Numbered from the stretch's first letter, positions 54,935 through 63,582 are shown. The stretch: 64,000 nt of DNA from Parvularculaceae bacterium (GCA_028284065.1 JANQSJ010000008.1:1-64000), one strand, 5' to 3'. Made by a program: numbers and translations. The notes: generated from the letters alone by a model not told the origin.

Positions 54935-55218
54935 CAGCGCGCCTCCCCATCGCCACGGTCCAGCTTCGCCTCAATGCGGATGAGGCTCGCGCGCGCGGCG
55001 TCCATCTGCGCCTCCAGGCGCGCGGTGCGCTCGATGATGACGCCGACGCCGTCGGCCTTGCGTTCGAGCTCGGCCAACCGCTCCGCCGCGCCGCCCGCCC
55101 AGATGAGCGCGAGCGCCGTCTGCACGAACAGCGCCGCGCCGAGGCCGATGAGAGCGCGCGCATCGGCGCGCGGCCCGCGATTGACGGGAACAAGGGCGGT
55201 AGAGGCCTCAGACATCAT
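54934..55218 (-). CDS. Small GTA membrane/coiled-coil protein (g3.5)
   Basis: A 94-residue protein with one hydrophobic segment (about 25-47) and a C-terminal coiled coil (AAERLAELERKADGVGVIIERTARLEAQMDAARAS style heptads). Such a small ORF sits between portal and protease in RcGTA-type clusters. Its function is not established. Start and stop both overlap neighbours (ATGA and TGATG). Confidence 0.8.
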   Translation of the reverse strand: MMSEASTALVPVNRGPRADARALIGLGAALFVQTALALIWAGGAAERLAELERKADGVGVIIERTARLEAQMDAARASLIRIEAKLDRGDGEAR

Positions 55219-56432
55219 CCGCCCCCCCGCTCTTTTTCCGCCGGCAGCCCGAGAAGCCGGCGCTTCTCGGCGTCGGTCAGGAATGTCGCCTCCGAGACAC
55301 GCCGCCAGTCGGCGTCGCGTTCGGCGGAAAGCGCCTCAATCGCGCCGGCGTCGCAGACGAGCCGCACCTCATCTCCCTGGGACGGGCCCTCGAACTGGCC
55401 GGATAGCCATCCCGACAGCGCCGCGGCGGTCTTCTTCACCAGCGGAATGACGGTCTGCTTCCAGAAGGCGAGGTTCGCCTCTCGATAGTTCGCATAGGTA
55501 TTGTCGCCCGGAATGCCGAGCAGCATGGGCGGCACGCCGAAGGCGAGCGCGATTTCCCGGGCGGCCGCGTTCTTGGCTTCCTGGAAGTCCATGTCGTGGG
55601 GGGAGAGCGACATGGACTTCCAGTCGAGGCCGCCGTCCAGCACGAGGGGTCTTCCTGCGTTCGACGGTCCCGAATAGGTTTCGGAGAGCTCCGCCTTCAG
55701 GCGTTCGAACTGCTCCGAGGTGAGATTTTCGGCCCCTTGGGGCCCCTTGTAGACGAGCGCGCCAGAGGGCCGCGCGGCGTTGTCGAGAAGCGCCTTGTTC
55801 CAGGCGAGCGAGGCGTTGTGGAGGTCGACCGGCGCGGCGGCGGCCTCCAGCGGCGACAGGCCGAAATGATCGTTCGTCGGATGAAAGAGCTTCAGGTGCA
55901 GGATGGGCGAAAACCCGTCCTCGTCCGGCATGAACGCCGTCCTGCGGTCGCCGACGGCGTACTCATAGCCCGCAATCCAGCCATCGCGCCCAAGGCGCGG
56001 CTTCATCCGGTCCGGCCGCAGCGCGTAAAGCTCGCGCGGGACCCCGTCGAGGCGCACCGCCTCCACATAGGCGTTGCCCGCGGTCTGAAGAAAGCCATAG
56101 ACGCGTTCGAGGAGCGCCGCGCCGGTTTCGTCCCGGTTCGGACGGGCGATGAGGTCAAGGATGGGATGCGCGGCGAGCACCTCGACCCGGCCTTTCGCGA
56201 TCAATGGCGCGGACGCCGCCGCCTCGGCGATCAACCGCACGCAACGATAGGCGATGACATTGCGCTCATATCCCTCTCGCGCGAGCGCCGCGTAATTGCG
56301 CGGCGTCCACACCGGCCCGCCGGGCCGCGTCACCGCGACCACCGCCGCGGAGGCCTTCGTCTCCCGCTTCCAGATATGCCGTAGACGGTCCATCATGCCC
56401 GCTCGCCTTTCAGGATTGCTTGTCGCGCTCAT
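55215..56432 (-). CDS. GTA portal protein (g3)
   Basis: A 405-residue HK97-type portal protein that forms the DNA entry ring. Typical blocks are YERNVIAYRCVRLIAEAAASAPLI, RPNRDETGAALLERVYGFLQTAGNAYVEAV, LHLKLFHPTNDHFGLSPLEAA and ALAFGVPPMLLGIPGDNTYANYREANLAFW. Length is normal for GTA portals. Its start overlaps the large terminase stop. Confidence 0.95.
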   Translation of the reverse strand: MSATSNPERRAGMMDRLRHIWKRETKASAAVVAVTRPGGPVWTPRNYAALAREGYERNVIAYRCVRLIAEAAASAPLIAKGRVEVLAAHPILDLIARPNRDETGAALLERVYGFLQTAGNAYVEAVRLDGVPRELYALRPDRMKPRLGRDGWIAGYEYAVGDRRTAFMPDEDGFSPILHLKLFHPTNDHFGLSPLEAAAAPVDLHNASLAWNKALLDNAARPSGALVYKGPQGAENLTSEQFERLKAELSETYSGPSNAGRPLVLDGGLDWKSMSLSPHDMDFQEAKNAAAREIALAFGVPPMLLGIPGDNTYANYREANLAFWKQTVIPLVKKTAAALSGWLSGQFEGPSQGDEVRLVCDAGAIEALSAERDADWRRVSEATFLTDAEKRRLLGLPAEKERGGG

Positions 56433-57859
56433 GTGAGCCGCCTCACGCTTGGGGCGCCGACGGGCGCCAACATCAGGTCGGCGAGCGCCCAGACGAGGGC
56501 GTCAAGCCGGTCCGGGCTGCCGCCGGCGACGGACGCCGACGCGCCGGTGTAAGCGGTCATCTGGTCCTCCAGCTTCGGAAACGCGCCCGCATGGCGCACG
56601 CGTCCCTGCTCGTAGAGCGCGGCGACGGGCTCGGCGCGCAGGCGTTTGCCGCGGGTCGCGCGCACCGACTTCACCGGCGCCGAGGGGTCGACCTGCGCGA
56701 TCACCGCGCGGGCCATCTCGCCGCCCTGGTTCACTTCGACGACGATGCGGTCGGCCTCGAACTCATGCAGCGCGGCGACGGCGCGCTCGCCCCAGCCCCT
56801 CGGGCTCAGCCGGCCTGCGGACCAGTCGGCGAGAACGATGGCCTCGCGCGCGCGGTCCGGCAGCTCACGCGCGCCGGCGACGATGATGCCGCATTCATCC
56901 GCATCCGGACCGGACGTCGCCGGCGGGTCCACCGCGACGACGACGCGGGAGAGCGCGCTGGCGAGGTCGGGGGCGTGCAAGATGCGCGCGCGCTCAATCA
57001 TCTCCCAGGTCCACAAGGCGCCCGCCGCATCCTCGACCATTTCGCCCAGCAGCTCCTGCCGGCCAAGGGCGGTCCCCTCATAGACCGCGGCGATCTCGGT
57101 CAGGAACGCCGGGGCCAGGTTCTCCGCATTGTCATAGGTCGTGGAGCGGGCGACGACGACGCCGTCCTGCGCCATCAGCCGCTTCAGGAGCGCCGTCGGC
57201 CGCGGGGTGGTCGTCACCGCCTGGCGCGGCCGCTCGCCGAGCCGCAGCGCCAGTTGAAGATTGCTCCAGGTTTCCTCCGGGTACCGCCATTTGCAAAGTT
57301 CATCCGACCAGGCGGCGTCAAACTGGTGCCCGCGCAGGCCGTCCGGGTCTTCCGCGGAAAAGCAGTAGCCGATGGAGCCGTTCGGCCAGACAAGCCGACG
57401 GCGCGAGGCTTCGAACGTCGGCCGCGCGTTCTCCGGGCCGATCCGGCCGACGCCTGACGGTCCTTCAATCATGACTTCCCTCGCATCGGCGTAGGCTTCG
57501 GCCACAAGGGCGACGCGGACGGGCGCCGCGCCGCGGCGGCCGGCGACGCGCCTAATCCACTCCGCGCCCGCGCGGGTCTTGCCCGCCCCGCGGCCGCCGA
57601 GAAGAAGCCAGGTCGACCAGTCGCGCCGGTCGTCGCATTCGTCCGCATGCCATGGAACGAAGCCGGGCCAGCGCTGGTCCGCGCGCGCAAGAATGCGCCA
57701 GGCGTTGTCGAGACCGCCCTCATGCGCGACCTCCTTCAGGAACCGCCGTCGCAGAACCGTCTCGAAGGCGTCTGAGCTCGGCGTCGAATGTGTCGGCGAG
57801 CCGCCGGGCGGCGTCTTCGTCGACGGACGCGCCGGCGTCGGCGGTCTCGGAGGCGTCAT
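56429..57859 (-). CDS. GTA large terminase (g2)
   Basis: A 476-residue packaging motor with an N-terminal ATPase and C-terminal nuclease. The Walker A motif GGRGAGKT is at 88-95, following WSTWLLL. VVVAVDPPATSG contributes the first nuclease acidic residue, and DWSAGRLSP and VEVNQGGEM are further family blocks. The ATG at 57859 with AGAAGGA nine bases ahead is chosen, so the first 140 bases overlap the small terminase gene in another frame. An in-frame GTG at 57886 is the longest option. No shorter in-frame start gives the family N-terminus. Confidence 0.93.
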   Translation of the reverse strand: MTPPRPPTPARPSTKTPPGGSPTHSTPSSDAFETVLRRRFLKEVAHEGGLDNAWRILARADQRWPGFVPWHADECDDRRDWSTWLLLGGRGAGKTRAGAEWIRRVAGRRGAAPVRVALVAEAYADAREVMIEGPSGVGRIGPENARPTFEASRRRLVWPNGSIGYCFSAEDPDGLRGHQFDAAWSDELCKWRYPEETWSNLQLALRLGERPRQAVTTTPRPTALLKRLMAQDGVVVARSTTYDNAENLAPAFLTEIAAVYEGTALGRQELLGEMVEDAAGALWTWEMIERARILHAPDLASALSRVVVAVDPPATSGPDADECGIIVAGARELPDRAREAIVLADWSAGRLSPRGWGERAVAALHEFEADRIVVEVNQGGEMARAVIAQVDPSAPVKSVRATRGKRLRAEPVAALYEQGRVRHAGAFPKLEDQMTAYTGASASVAGGSPDRLDALVWALADLMLAPVGAPSVRRLT

Positions 57860-58130
57860 GGGCGGCGTCCTTCTGAAGCTTTCCACGCAGAGTTTCCGCG
57901 GTGGCGGCGACGCGCATCAGGCATTCGACGCTGCGCGCGCCCCGGTCATGGTCGCCATCGTCCTCGCGCCGCGGCAGCGTCTCCAGACAGGAGAGCGCCT
58001 GGCGCACCGAGGCTTCGGCGAGCACGCCGAGAAGCCGGGTCATATCGTCCGTCGTCGATTGATCGCCCATCGCGGCGCCGCCATTCGTTCCGTGAACGGC
58101 GCTCATTCGCCGTCCATCGCCGGCAAGCAT
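57720..58130 (-). CDS. GTA small terminase-like protein (g1)
   Basis: A protein of up to 136 residues at the head of the cluster, the place of the small terminase in RcGTA-type clusters. It is helical with a coiled-coil-like middle (EASVRQALSCLETLP, SVECLMRVAATAETLRGKLQKD) and an acidic C-terminal part. No helix-turn-helix typical of phage small terminases is seen, consistent with the loss of sequence-specific packaging reported for GTAs. Translation may start at ATG 58130, 58106 or 58070. Its last 140 bases are shared with the large terminase gene in another frame. Confidence 0.75.
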   Translation of the reverse strand: MLAGDGRRMSAVHGTNGGAAMGDQSTTDDMTRLLGVLAEASVRQALSCLETLPRREDDGDHDRGARSVECLMRVAATAETLRGKLQKDAAHDASETADAGASVDEDAARRLADTFDAELRRLRDGSATAVPEGGRA

Positions 58131-58160
58131 GGGGGCGCTGCGGGGGGTGTTCGATGAAAT

Positions 58161-58206
58161 CGTCGAAAAAAAATTCTTAACTATATAAGCCGCTGTATCG
58201 GCTTAT
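58161..58206 (-). promoter_or_regulatory. GTA cluster control region: AT-rich tract with palindrome
   Basis: Just upstream of g1 on the minus strand is a perfect 8-bp inverted repeat ATAAGCCG with CGGCTTAT around six bases (58185-58206), then an AT-rich tract with eight T residues on the minus strand (about 58165-58175). The palindrome includes the stop codon of ycgN, so it could serve as the ycgN terminator (hairpin then T-rich). It could also be a binding site for the GTA promoter. A sigma-70 promoter with both elements is not evident. Confidence 0.45.
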
Positions 58207-58658
58207 GTTTTTGGGCGTCCCGGGCGTTCGATAACAATGCGCGATTCAAGGTCCTCGGGCGCGATATCCGCTTCGCTCAGAAGGTTTTTCGACGCCGCCG
58301 CGCCGGCCCGCGCGGTGGACTTGGGGTCGCCCGTGAGCAGCGGGTGCCAATCGGGCAGCCCCTCCCCGCGCGCCAGCCGTCCGTAGGCGCATGTCCGGGG
58401 CATCCAGTGGAGCGCGCCGGCGTTTTCGGGCGTCACGCGCACGCAGTCCGGGACGCGGGCAAGACGATTGGCGTAATCGCCGCAGCGGCGCGCCTCCGGG
58501 TCGTAAAGCCGGCAGGCGACGTCAGTCTCGAACACGCCGCCCGTCTCCTCGTCGACGAGGAGGACGAGGCAGCACTTGCCGCAACCGTCGCAGAGCGATT
58601 CCCACTCCGCGTCGGTCATCTCATCGAGGCGCTTCGTCTCCCAGAATCGGTCGGCCAT
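58203..58658 (-). CDS. YcgN-family cysteine cluster protein (UPF0260)
   Basis: A 151-residue protein of the YcgN family. The family hallmark CDGCGKCC lies near residue 25, followed by further cysteines in VACRLYD and RRCGDYANR, and CVRVTPENAG and WMPRTCAYGRL. The cysteine pattern suggests a zinc or iron-sulfur site, but no function is known. Length equals the E. coli homologue. The start at 58658 is set by the conserved N-terminus (FWETKRLDEMTDAEWE); the frame continues upstream to 58895. It is divergent from the penicillin-binding protein gene and sits upstream of the GTA genes on the same strand. Confidence 0.92.
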   Translation of the reverse strand: MADRFWETKRLDEMTDAEWESLCDGCGKCCLVLLVDEETGGVFETDVACRLYDPEARRCGDYANRLARVPDCVRVTPENAGALHWMPRTCAYGRLARGEGLPDWHPLLTGDPKSTARAGAAASKNLLSEADIAPEDLESRIVIERPGRPKT

Positions 58659-58808
58659 GCCCGACTTTAGCCCACTTTGGCGCCAGTCCCACATTTGCGC
58701 CGCCGCTTTGGCTTGGACGACGGCGCAGCCGCCCCTGTCATGGCGGCGGCAAAAGACGTAGAAGGGCGCAAAAGCGGCGCAAGCCCGCGAAACGACTGAG
58801 TGGTCTTG

Positions 58809-61205
58809 ATGGCGAAGCGGCCGGAAACAGACAAAGAGGCCTTGAAGGCCCGCCCGGAGGAGCCGAGCGGCGCGCGCGGCGGCGCGGCCGGCCATGCCGC
58901 CGCCAAGGCCGCCTCCAATCCTGCGCCCAAATCATCCGCCGGCGCCGCAGGCGACCTGGCGCGGGGGCTCGGCGCAACGTTCGGCCATCTCCTGCGCGAG
59001 CTTGGCGCGGACCTGAAAGCCGGCGTGAAGAGCCTCATTCCCGCCGGGAAGGCTTCCGCCGACAAAGCCGCGCCGCCCGAAACGCCGCCCGAGACGGAGG
59101 CGCGCGCGACGCGGCTCGCGCGCCCGGCGCCGGGCGCCGCCCCGCGCTACCGCCGGAAGCCGGAAAAGAAAACGGACGCGAGCCCCACCGGCACGCATGT
59201 CGCGCCGAGGATCGTCGCGCGGCCGACGCCTCCGACAAGAACCAAAGCGCGGCGCGGCGGGATCGGCCGCCTTATCGGCTCCGCGTTCCTGAACGCGGTT
59301 TCGGTCGGCTTCGTCGTCGCCGGCGCCGCGCTCTACGTCATCTTTATAAAGATCGCCCCGGCGGCGCCGGACACAACGGACCTGTGGGCCGTCAACCGGC
59401 TGCCCTCGGTCGTCATGCTCGACCGCAATGGCCAGGAGATCGCCGCGCGCGGCGCGCGCTATGGCGAGGCGATCGCGGTGGACGAATTGCCGGACTATTT
59501 CATCGAGGCGTTCCTCGCGACCGAGGATCGCCGCTTCTACTCTCACCATGGCGTCGACGCGCGCGGCATCGCGCGCGCGGCCTTCGCGAACTTCCGTAGC
59601 GGGACGATATCCGAAGGCGGCTCGACGATCACCCAGCAGCTTGCGAAGAACCTCTTTCTGTCGCCGGAGCAGAGTTACCTCAGGAAGGCGAAAGAGGCGC
59701 TTATCGCCATGTGGATCGAGGGCCGGTACGAGAAGGACGAGATTCTCTCGCTTTATCTCAACCGCATCTATATGGGGGCCGGCGCCTTTGGCGTCGAAAG
59801 CGCGGCGCTCACTTATTTCGGCAAGTCGGCGCGCGACGTCACCCTCGCCGAAGCGGTGATGCTCGCCGGCCTGCCCAAGGCGCCGTCGGCCCTGTCGCCG
59901 ACCTCGAACCCGTTCGGCGCGCAGGACCGCGCCCTGGAAGTCCTAGACAATATGCGCGAGACGGGCGCCATCACCGAGGAGGCCGCCCGCGCCGCGCGCC
60001 TCAACCCGCCGCGCGTCGTCGCTTCGGAAACGGATGGGGAGCTCGGCTATTTCTTCGACATGGCCGCGGAACGCGCGCGGGCGCTCGCGCCGCCGGGCGC
60101 GAAGGACCTCATTATTCAGACGACGATCGATCTCGATCTTCAGCGCAAGGCCGAAGCGGCCCTGAAAGCCGCGCTGACGACCGACGCGAAGCTCGCCGGC
60201 GCCACCCAGGGCGCGATTGTCGTCTTTGACAACCAGACCGGCGCCATGCGCGCCATGGTCGGCGGCCGGTCCTACGTGGAGAGCCAGTTCAACCGCGCGA
60301 CAAAGGCGCGGCGCCAGCCGGGCTCCGCCTTCAAGCCGTTCGTCTACGCCGCGGCGCTGGAGAACGGCATGACGCCGGCGACGCGCATGGTCGACCAGCC
60401 GATCGACATCGCCGGCTGGCGGCCGAAAAACTACGCCAACCGCTATGACGGGCCGATGCGGCTCACCGAAGCGGTGGCGCGCTCGGTCAACACCGTCGCC
60501 GTTCAGGTGTCGGAGGAGATCGGCCGCGACAAGGTCATCGAGATGGCGCGCCGCCTCGGCGTCAAGGCGGAGATCCCCGAGGGCGAGGCCGGCGTCGCGC
60601 TTGGCGCATTCAACCTGTCGCTCGACGAACTTACCGCCGCCTACATGCCGTTCGCGCGCAGCGGGCGCAGCGTCGCCCCGCATGCGGTCGTCCGTATAGA
60701 GGACAAGGACGGGGGCGAGCTTTACCTTCACGATCCGGGGGATACGGAGCGCCTCGTCTCAGCCGACGTCGCCCGCGACATGACGCACCTCCTCTACCAG
60801 GTGATGGCGTACGGCACCGGCGCGCGGGCGCGGCTTCCCGGCGGGCGCCAGGCGGTCGGCAAGACGGGCACGACGAACGATTGGCGCGACGCCTGGTTCG
60901 TCGGCTACACGGGCCAGCTCACCGCGGGCGTGTGGATCGGCAATGACGACTACCAGCCCATGAACAAGGTGACGGGCGGCGCCCTGCCCGCCATGGTCTG
61001 GCGCGACTTTATGACGGCGGCGCATAAAGGACTGCGCAATGCGCGTCTCGACGGCGCCTATCCGGCCGAGAACTTCGCCGACGAGGAGGAGATGCGCCGC
61101 TTCTACTTCACCGTGGAGCAGGACCTCCTGCGCGTCGCGCGCGGCCGCACGGCCCGCTCCCGCGGCGGCTTCCTCGGCGAACCGGACTATCGCGACAGGC
61201 GGTAG
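58809..61205 (+). CDS. Class A penicillin-binding protein (PBP1A family)
   Basis: A 798-residue bifunctional peptidoglycan glycosyltransferase/transpeptidase. An unusually long cytoplasmic N-terminus (about 150 residues, rich in Ala, Pro and Arg) precedes one membrane segment (about 155-178). The glycosyltransferase domain has the catalytic Glu239 in ATEDRRFYSHHG and STITQQLAKNL. The transpeptidase domain has the nucleophile Ser506-Lys509 in QPGSAFKPF, SVNT, and KTGT from Lys685. It polymerises and cross-links the cell wall. The start at 58809 is the ATG of MAKRPET; a GTG lies nine bases upstream. It is divergent from ycgN, and the two are separated by 150 bases. Confidence 0.93.
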   Translation: MAKRPETDKEALKARPEEPSGARGGAAGHAAAKAASNPAPKSSAGAAGDLARGLGATFGHLLRELGADLKAGVKSLIPAGKASADKAAPPETPPETEARATRLARPAPGAAPRYRRKPEKKTDASPTGTHVAPRIVARPTPPTRTKARRGGIGRLIGSAFLNAVSVGFVVAGAALYVIFIKIAPAAPDTTDLWAVNRLPSVVMLDRNGQEIAARGARYGEAIAVDELPDYFIEAFLATEDRRFYSHHGVDARGIARAAFANFRSGTISEGGSTITQQLAKNLFLSPEQSYLRKAKEALIAMWIEGRYEKDEILSLYLNRIYMGAGAFGVESAALTYFGKSARDVTLAEAVMLAGLPKAPSALSPTSNPFGAQDRALEVLDNMRETGAITEEAARAARLNPPRVVASETDGELGYFFDMAAERARALAPPGAKDLIIQTTIDLDLQRKAEAALKAALTTDAKLAGATQGAIVVFDNQTGAMRAMVGGRSYVESQFNRATKARRQPGSAFKPFVYAAALENGMTPATRMVDQPIDIAGWRPKNYANRYDGPMRLTEAVARSVNTVAVQVSEEIGRDKVIEMARRLGVKAEIPEGEAGVALGAFNLSLDELTAAYMPFARSGRSVAPHAVVRIEDKDGGELYLHDPGDTERLVSADVARDMTHLLYQVMAYGTGARARLPGGRQAVGKTGTTNDWRDAWFVGYTGQLTAGVWIGNDDYQPMNKVTGGALPAMVWRDFMTAAHKGLRNARLDGAYPAENFADEEEMRRFYFTVEQDLLRVARGRTARSRGGFLGEPDYRDRR

Positions 61206-61402
61206 GGGGCCTCGCACACTGCGCCGGGCGCTTTCCCGTCCGCGCGCTATCCCCCATGCTTGCGCCAAGGCGCGCAGGAGATGACTCATCCGCGCATCCG
61301 GCGCATAGGCGCCGACGCGCAGTCGCGCTTGCCTTGCGCTGCATGGATCGCTCCCGATCGACGCAGCTTGGTAGTAGAGCATCGGGCGATAAATCCGCAT
61401 CG
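61206..61402. other. Intergenic region after the PBP gene
   Basis: No supported gene; short ORFs are arginine-rich shadows. With the REP-like repeat that follows, this is a 358-base gap before the amidohydrolase start. Confidence 0.4.
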
Positions 61403-61520
61403 CCTCGTCCTGAGGGATTTTTCTCCTCGCCCTTCGGGACGGTTGACTGGGGTTGGGGCCCCAATCAACCCTGACGGCTGGCTCCTCAGGAAGAGGAGAA
61501 AAATCGTCTCGAAGGACGGT
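61403..61520 (+). repeat. REP-like paired inverted repeat
   Basis: A long imperfect palindrome of about 118 bases. GATTTTTCTCCTC at 61416-61428 is repeated perfectly in inverted form at 61493-61505. Around it, CCTCGTCCTGAGG at the left mirrors CTCCTCAGGAAGAGG at the right, and CTTCGGGACGG at the left mirrors CGTCTCGAAGGACGG. In the centre, GGTTGACTGGGG (61441-61452) pairs with CCCCAATCAACC (61459-61470) with one mismatch. The words TCCTGAGG and GTCTCGAAGGA are those of the repetitive palindromes found across alphaproteobacterial genomes, so this looks like two REP units head to head. It could also act as a transcript hairpin between the two genes. Confidence 0.65.
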
Positions 61521-61563
61521 GATTCGGATTTATCGTCCCGACGCCAACAGGGGAACGCCTTCC

Positions 61564-63582
61564 ATGCGCCACCGATTTTCATCCGTCCTCGTTCTTTTCA
61601 CCGCTGTCTTCGCGGCGCCCGCTCTTGCGGAGACGCGCGCCTATGACTGGCTGACCATTGGCGAGAAGTCGGGCGAGCTTATCGTCGAAGAGGGCGAGGC
61701 GGGCGCCCTTTCCTATCGCTTTTCCTTCAACGACCGCGGCCGCGGTCCGGAGATCGAGGCGACATACCGGCTCGACGCGGCGGGGGTCCCCACCTCAATC
61801 GAGATTACCGGCAAGAACTATCGCAAGGGCGACGCGGCCGAGACATTTACGCTGGAAGACGGCGTCGCCAAATGGAAATCCGGCCCCACCGAGGGCGAAT
61901 CGCGCATTGAGGAACCGGCGCTCTACCGCATCATCGGCGCCGGCTCGCCGGAGCACACCGCTATCCTCGCGCGCGCGCTCCTCGCCGACGCCGACGGCCG
62001 CATGCCGACCCTTCCGGCGGGGGAGCTGTCGATCGCGGCGGTGGAGACCGCCGAGTTCAAGGGACCGGGCGGGCCCGTGACCGCGACGCTTTACGGCCTT
62101 ACCGCGGCGTCGCCCTACCCGGACTATATCTGGCTCGATCAGGACAGGAAGCTTTTCGGCGCCGACTTCGGCTGGTTCGCGATCGCGCCCGCCGGCATGG
62201 CCGACGCCATGACGATCATGAAGGCGCGCCAGGACGCGGCCCGCACCGCTCGCATTGAGGAATTGTCCGCGTCGTTCGCGGAGGACGCGGGCGGCCTTGT
62301 CGTCATTCGCGGCGCGAAGCTGTTCGACAGCCTGACCGGCGAGACCCATGCGCAATCGACCGTCTTCGTTCAGGACGGCGTCATTTCCGCCGTATACGAC
62401 AAAACGCTGAAAGCGCCCGACGATGCGAAGGTGATCGACGGGCGCGGCAAGACGCTCCTGCCTGCGCTCTGGGACATGCACGCCCATATCGGCGCTGACG
62501 ACTATTTCAGCTATATCGCCGCCGGCGTCCTCAACGTGCGCGACATGGCGAACGACCCGGACTATCTCATCAGGCTGCGCGCCGACACGGCGGCCGGAAA
62601 GATCGCCGCGCCGGACGTCTGGCCCATGGGCTTCATCGACAAGCGCTCGCCCTTCGCCGCGCCGACGGGCATGCTCGCCGATGACCTCGACGAGGCGCTT
62701 CAGTTCGTCGAATGGTACGCCCAGAGAGGATTTCGCGGCGTCAAGCTCTATTCCTCGATAGAGCCCGAATGGGTCGCGCCCATCGCCGAGGCCGCCCACG
62801 CGCGCGGCCTTATGGTGCTCGGCCACATCCCCGCCGGCATGGTCGCCGAGGAGGCGATCCGCGCAGGCTATGACGAGATTACGCACATCAACATGCTGTT
62901 CCTCAATTTCGCGGCCGGCGGCATTGAGGGCGGCGCGAAGAAGATCGACACCCGCACGCCGCAGCGTTTCATCGTTCCGATCCGCGAGGGCGGCGAGCTT
63001 GACCCCGAGGGGGCCGAATTCACTGCGCTCCTTGAGCTGATGAAGGAGCGCGGCGTCGCGCACGATCCGACCTACACGATCTTTCAGGACATGTTCCTGA
63101 ACGAACCGGGCGAATACCTGACCAACGCCGTGCGGTTCGCGGACAATCTTCCCGAGGCGGCCCGCACGGGGCTCATCGCCGGCGAAAGCTTCAACAAGGG
63201 CCTTGAGGCCGAGGGCCGCGCGACGTCAGACGCGGCGAAAGCGATCGTCAAGAAGCTTCACGAGGAAGGCGTGCGCATCCTGCCCGGCACCGACAGCTCC
63301 TACGCCGGCTTCGTCCTATTGCGCGATCTGGAGCTCCTCGCGGACGCAGGCATTCCGTCTAATGAGGTTCTTCAGCTCGCCACAATCGAATCCGCCCGCC
63401 ACCTCAACCTCGATCAGTCGCTCGGCTCCGTGACGCCCGGCAAAAAGGCGCATCTCATTCTCGTCGACGGCGACCCGACGACGGATTTACAAGACCTCCT
63501 CAAGGTCGAACGGGTGATGAAGGACACGAGCCTCTACCGCCCGGCGGATATCCACGCGGCGTTCGGGATTGAGCCGTTTTGA
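61564..63582 (+). CDS. Exported amidohydrolase-family protein
   Basis: A 672-residue metallo-hydrolase with a signal peptide (residues 1-20, cleavage after ALA). An N-terminal beta-rich region of about 240 residues precedes the amidohydrolase barrel. The metal motif HAH is at His306-Ala-His308 in LWDMHAHIG. Later come GVKLYSSI (a bridging lysine candidate), GHIPAGM, EITHINM and PGTDSSYAGF with the catalytic Asp. The C-terminus closes with TPGKKAHLILVDGDPT. The family hydrolyses amide bonds; periplasmic members are often peptidase- or imidazolonepropionase-like. Substrate unknown. The start is set by the signal peptide; the frame is open upstream to 61453. Confidence 0.87.
   Translation: MRHRFSSVLVLFTAVFAAPALAETRAYDWLTIGEKSGELIVEEGEAGALSYRFSFNDRGRGPEIEATYRLDAAGVPTSIEITGKNYRKGDAAETFTLEDGVAKWKSGPTEGESRIEEPALYRIIGAGSPEHTAILARALLADADGRMPTLPAGELSIAAVETAEFKGPGGPVTATLYGLTAASPYPDYIWLDQDRKLFGADFGWFAIAPAGMADAMTIMKARQDAARTARIEELSASFAEDAGGLVVIRGAKLFDSLTGETHAQSTVFVQDGVISAVYDKTLKAPDDAKVIDGRGKTLLPALWDMHAHIGADDYFSYIAAGVLNVRDMANDPDYLIRLRADTAAGKIAAPDVWPMGFIDKRSPFAAPTGMLADDLDEALQFVEWYAQRGFRGVKLYSSIEPEWVAPIAEAAHARGLMVLGHIPAGMVAEEAIRAGYDEITHINMLFLNFAAGGIEGGAKKIDTRTPQRFIVPIREGGELDPEGAEFTALLELMKERGVAHDPTYTIFQDMFLNEPGEYLTNAVRFADNLPEAARTGLIAGESFNKGLEAEGRATSDAAKAIVKKLHEEGVRILPGTDSSYAGFVLLRDLELLADAGIPSNEVLQLATIESARHLNLDQSLGSVTPGKKAHLILVDGDPTTDLQDLLKVERVMKDTSLYRPADIHAAFGIEPF

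Noticed and set aside
44305..58130. Active prophage
   Set aside because: No integrase, excisionase, repressor, replication, lysis or attachment-site repeats were found; gene order and families match RcGTA-type clusters rather than a temperate phage.
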